This document shows, one piece after another, positions 61,935 to 64,000 of a stretch of 64,000 bases of DNA. The stretch lies in the NCBI RefSeq assembly GCF_027924105.1, contig NZ_AP026972.1:186001-250000 (forward strand). Reading direction: 5' to 3'. The notes under the pieces are model-generated. The model made no database searches. It saw nothing but the letters and a program-made list of their open reading frames with translations, and was not told the origin of the DNA. This stretch comes from Polynucleobacter sp. KF022. Its GTDB lineage: Bacteria; Pseudomonadota; Gammaproteobacteria; Burkholderiales; Burkholderiaceae. The translations under genes and the position numbers were made by a program. Every line of letters starts with the position of its first letter. Within the stretch, counting starts at the first letter, position 1.

Positions 61935-62579
61935 ATGACCTCGGCTAAAAAAGCACCCCCTGCTTCAGATACAGCACCTTCGCCAGAGTCAATAATTGCT
62001 TTTTCCGCAGATCATTTGGCTAATCAATTTCTGATTGCAATGCCAGGCATGGTGGATCCTAATTTTGCGGGTTCTGTAATCTATCTTTTTGAGCATACCC
62101 AAAGAGGGGCGATGGGGCTGGTAGTGAATAGACCTACCGAAGTTGATTTAGCTACTCTTTTTGACAAAATAGAACTCAAATTAGAAATCGTCCCCTTACA
62201 GGAGCAGCCGGTATATTTCGGGGGGCCAGTCCAGGTAGAACGTGGCTTTGTTTTGCACGAGTCAAACCCCAATCTTGCATACAGCTCTTCTTTAATCATT
62301 CCTGGCGGCTTAACCATGACTACTTCCAAGGATGTGCTTGAGGCAGTGGCTATAGGTAATGGCCCCAGAAAATTTTTAATGACTCTTGGTTACGCAGGTT
62401 GGGGTGCTGGTCAACTAGAGGAAGAAATTACTTTAAATGGTTGGATGAATGTTCCGCTTTCGCGCGAGCAAATGAGTGAAATTATTTTTAATACACCTCC
62501 CAGTCAGCGCTACGAAAAAACTATGAGCCATCTGGGCTTTGATTTATCGCATCTTTCTGGTGAGGCGGGTCATGCTTAA
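61935..62579 (+). CDS. YqgE/AlgH family protein
   Basis: DUF179 protein of 214 residues: FLIAMPGMVDPNFAGSVIYLFEH, GAMGLVVNRPT, YFGGPVQVERGFVLH and LGYAGWGAGQLE motifs. Molecular function unknown. The ATG has no Shine-Dalgarno; TAAAAT at 61921-61926 sits where it could start a leaderless or near-leaderless transcript. It overlaps ruvX by eight bases, beginning the common yqgE-ruvX-pyrR-pyrB order. Confidence 0.92.
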   Translation: MTSAKKAPPASDTAPSPESIIAFSADHLANQFLIAMPGMVDPNFAGSVIYLFEHTQRGAMGLVVNRPTEVDLATLFDKIELKLEIVPLQEQPVYFGGPVQVERGFVLHESNPNLAYSSSLIIPGGLTMTTSKDVLEAVAIGNGPRKFLMTLGYAGWGAGQLEEEITLNGWMNVPLSREQMSEIIFNTPPSQRYEKTMSHLGFDLSHLSGEAGHA

Positions 62580-62988
62580 GTCGAGCGCTAATTCAGCTGC
62601 AGTTCCAGGAACTGTGATGGCTTTTGATTACGGCCTCCGTCGGGTAGGGGTTGCGGTTGGAAATACCGTGACCAAACTGGGCCAGCCCCTCAAGACTATT
62701 GCCGCCCCCAATGCGGATGGCTTATTTCGTGAAATAGAGTTTCTTTTGGGGGAGTGGGCCCCCAATCGGCTGGTGGTTGGACTTCCCATGCATCCAGATG
62801 GTGCTGAGCATGAAATGACCTCTAAAGCTAAGCGCTTTGGCAATCAACTTTATGGCCGCTTTGGTTTGCCCGTAAGCTGGGTAGACGAGAGATATACATC
62901 AGCAGTTTTAGAGGGCAATGCTCAGATGCGGGACAATCTAGATGCGCACTCTGCCGTGCTAATTTTGGAGCAATATTTTGCTGAGTAA
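62572..62988 (+). CDS. ruvX: RuvX/YqgF Holliday-junction-resolvase-like protein
   Basis: RNase H-fold nuclease implicated in 16S pre-rRNA end processing. FDYGLRRVGVAVGN (catalytic aspartate), VVGLPMHPDGAEHE and VDERYTSAVLEG, ending SAVLILEQYF. I start at ATG 62572 (138 residues), preceded by GAGGCGGG and overlapping the yqgE stop; an earlier in-frame start lies well inside yqgE. Confidence 0.93.
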   Translation: MLKSSANSAAVPGTVMAFDYGLRRVGVAVGNTVTKLGQPLKTIAAPNADGLFREIEFLLGEWAPNRLVVGLPMHPDGAEHEMTSKAKRFGNQLYGRFGLPVSWVDERYTSAVLEGNAQMRDNLDAHSAVLILEQYFAE

Positions 62989-63015
62989 ACGAAATAATGG
63001 TGTTGGAACTAAATT

Positions 63016-63516
63016 ATGAATGCTGAACTGCTATATGAAAAGCTGTTAGCCAATCTGCGCAACAGATCGCAGACCGGTTCTTTTGAGTTGGCTGGCCTGG
63101 CGATGGGCGGAGCATGGATTGCAGAACGCTTGGCAAAAGATTTGGGTTTACCACACTATGGCGTGATTAATGTTGCCTTTCATCGTGATGATTACGCAGA
63201 AAAAGGTATGACTGCATTACGCACTGCTGGCACTATGACAACCCATCTGCCATTTGATGTCAATGGCGCAAATGTGATTTTGATTGATGATGTTTTGTTA
63301 ACGGGTAGAACCGTTAGAGCGGCTCTCAATGAGTTATTCGATTTTGGTCGACCAGCTCAAGTTGAATTAATGGTGCTTGCAGATCGTGGGAAGCGAGAGC
63401 TGCCAGTGAGCGCCGATTTTGCGGCAGAGCAAGCACAGGTTCCTGAACAACAAATTTTGGTATTAGAAAAAGATGACGCCGGTAAGTTCAGCTTTCAGCT
63501 AGAGGAGCGAGTTTGA
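63016..63516 (+). CDS. pyrR: PyrR: pyrimidine operon regulator / uracil phosphoribosyltransferase
   Basis: PRTase-fold protein of 166 residues with the PRPP loop VILIDDVLLTGRTVRAAL. In Gram-positives PyrR binds pyr mRNA attenuators; none is visible before pyrB or pyrR here, so it may act as UPRTase only or regulate otherwise. Its TGA overlaps the pyrB ATG (TGATG at 63514-63518), coupling their translation. Confidence 0.93.
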   Translation: MNAELLYEKLLANLRNRSQTGSFELAGLAMGGAWIAERLAKDLGLPHYGVINVAFHRDDYAEKGMTALRTAGTMTTHLPFDVNGANVILIDDVLLTGRTVRAALNELFDFGRPAQVELMVLADRGKRELPVSADFAAEQAQVPEQQILVLEKDDAGKFSFQLEERV

Positions 63517-64000
63517 TGAACCAATTTAATGCTGCTGGTGAATTAACTCACCTTCTGACTTTAGAAGGCCTACCAAAAGAGCAAATTCTGCATATTCTCG
63601 ATACTGCTCAACAGTTCGTCAGCGTCACCGATCCAGCGCGCGAGGTTAAGAAGGTTCCTTTACTGCGCGGCAAAAGTGTATTTAACTTATTCTTTGAAAA
63701 CTCTACGCGTACGAGAACAACTTTTGAGATTGCCGCTAAGAGATTGTCTGCCGATGTTATTAACTTAGACATTTCTACCTCTTCGACCGCTAAAGGCGAA
63801 AGTCTGTTGGACACCATCGACAACTTAGTTGCGATGCAGGCAGATATTTTTGTAGTACGCCATAGTGTTTCTAAGGCACCCATTGAAATAGCCAATCATG
63901 TGCCTTCACATGTTCACGTTGTGAATGCGGGCGATGGAAGTCATCAGCATCCAACCCAAGGCTTGTTGGACATGTATACGATGCGCCACTTTAAGCAAAA
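63516..64000 (+). CDS. pyrB: Aspartate carbamoyltransferase catalytic subunit, N-terminal part
   Basis: Commits carbamoyl phosphate and aspartate to pyrimidine synthesis. The 161 codons visible include the carbamoyl-phosphate site FENSTRTRTTFE, TSSTAKGESLLDT, RHSVSKAP and GDGSHQHPTQGLLD. The gene runs off the window. Same pathway as pyrF at 36217-37062. Confidence 0.95.
   Translation, partial: MNQFNAAGELTHLLTLEGLPKEQILHILDTAQQFVSVTDPAREVKKVPLLRGKSVFNLFFENSTRTRTTFEIAAKRLSADVINLDISTSSTAKGESLLDTIDNLVAMQADIFVVRHSVSKAPIEIANHVPSHVHVVNAGDGSHQHPTQGLLDMYTMRHFKQ

Noticed and set aside
62989..63015. PyrR-responsive attenuator in front of pyrR-pyrB
   Set aside because: The gap is only 27 bases and holds no hairpins or anti-terminator; pyrB overlaps the pyrR stop.

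Overview
The window reads as a chromosomal core segment of a betaproteobacterium of the Burkholderiaceae, most likely Polynucleobacter or a close relative. This is inferred from gene order (ispB / rplU-rpmA-obgE-proB; ffh / ccsA-like / ampD / nrdAB / H1-like histone; accBC-prmA; fur / bamE-dapB-leuS-lptE-holA-proA; yqgE-ruvX-pyrR-pyrB), from the lysine/alanine-repeat histone, and from a base composition that looks only moderately GC-rich for that family. No database search was possible. Coding density is very high: 63 protein genes are called (two cut by the window edges), with no rRNA, tRNA, CRISPR, insertion sequence or prophage. The only gene-free stretch over 300 bases is 22828-23160.

Layout. 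1-2559 (minus): the start of a GspF/PilC platform protein, a short GspE/PilB-type ATPase and a CorC-type CBS transporter. 2677-8656: DNA alkyl repair, a squalene/phytoene synthase, a sodium:solute symporter, ketopantoate reductase, an FAH-family hydrolase and a GrdB-like protein. 8653-18352: ispB, rplU-rpmA-obgE-proB, a CNP1-like lipoprotein, rppH, proS, ffh, a CcsA-like protein and an AmpD amidase fused to a PP0621-type zinc-ribbon anchor. 18487-22827: the nrdAB operon behind a promoter with two NrdR boxes. 23161-23600: the histone gene, broken by a -1 frame change at a poly-A tract. 23691-28615 (minus): a PfkB-type kinase, a PrmA-DUF3426 fusion, accC, accB and aroQ. 28866-36197: a thioredoxin-like protein, then mpl, a FabG-like reductase, an RNB ribonuclease, a TonB-type protein, aroE and mtgA. 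36217-43366: pyrF, corA, pncC-pgpA-thiL, maeB and a barstar-like protein. 43400-47261: rsmE, tkt, gapA. 47416-64000: fur, bamE, dapB, leuS, lptE, holA, proA, hemJ, an rRNA methyltransferase, rubredoxin, hemL, apaH, phrB, a YdcF protein, yqgE, ruvX, pyrR and the start of pyrB.

Most genes serve housekeeping: envelope and murein (mpl, mtgA, ampD, dapB, bamE, lptE), amino acids (proB/proA, aroQ/aroE, dapB), nucleotides (nrdAB, pyrF, pyrR, pyrB), fatty-acid initiation (accBC), translation (rplU, rpmA, proS, leuS, prmA, rsmE, obgE) and carbon metabolism (tkt, gapA, maeB). I found no convincing new multi-gene system. The points most worth a second look are: the histone frame break at a dnaX-type slippery heptamer directly before its stop codon; two gene fusions (PrmA-DUF3426 and zinc ribbon-AmpD); a perfect-consensus rplU promoter lying across the start of divergent ispB; a two-box NrdR operator over the nrdA promoter; five helically phased A-tracts after gapA; a 16-bp perfect inverted repeat after maeB; and a GAPDH whose coenzyme-selecting aspartate is replaced by alanine.
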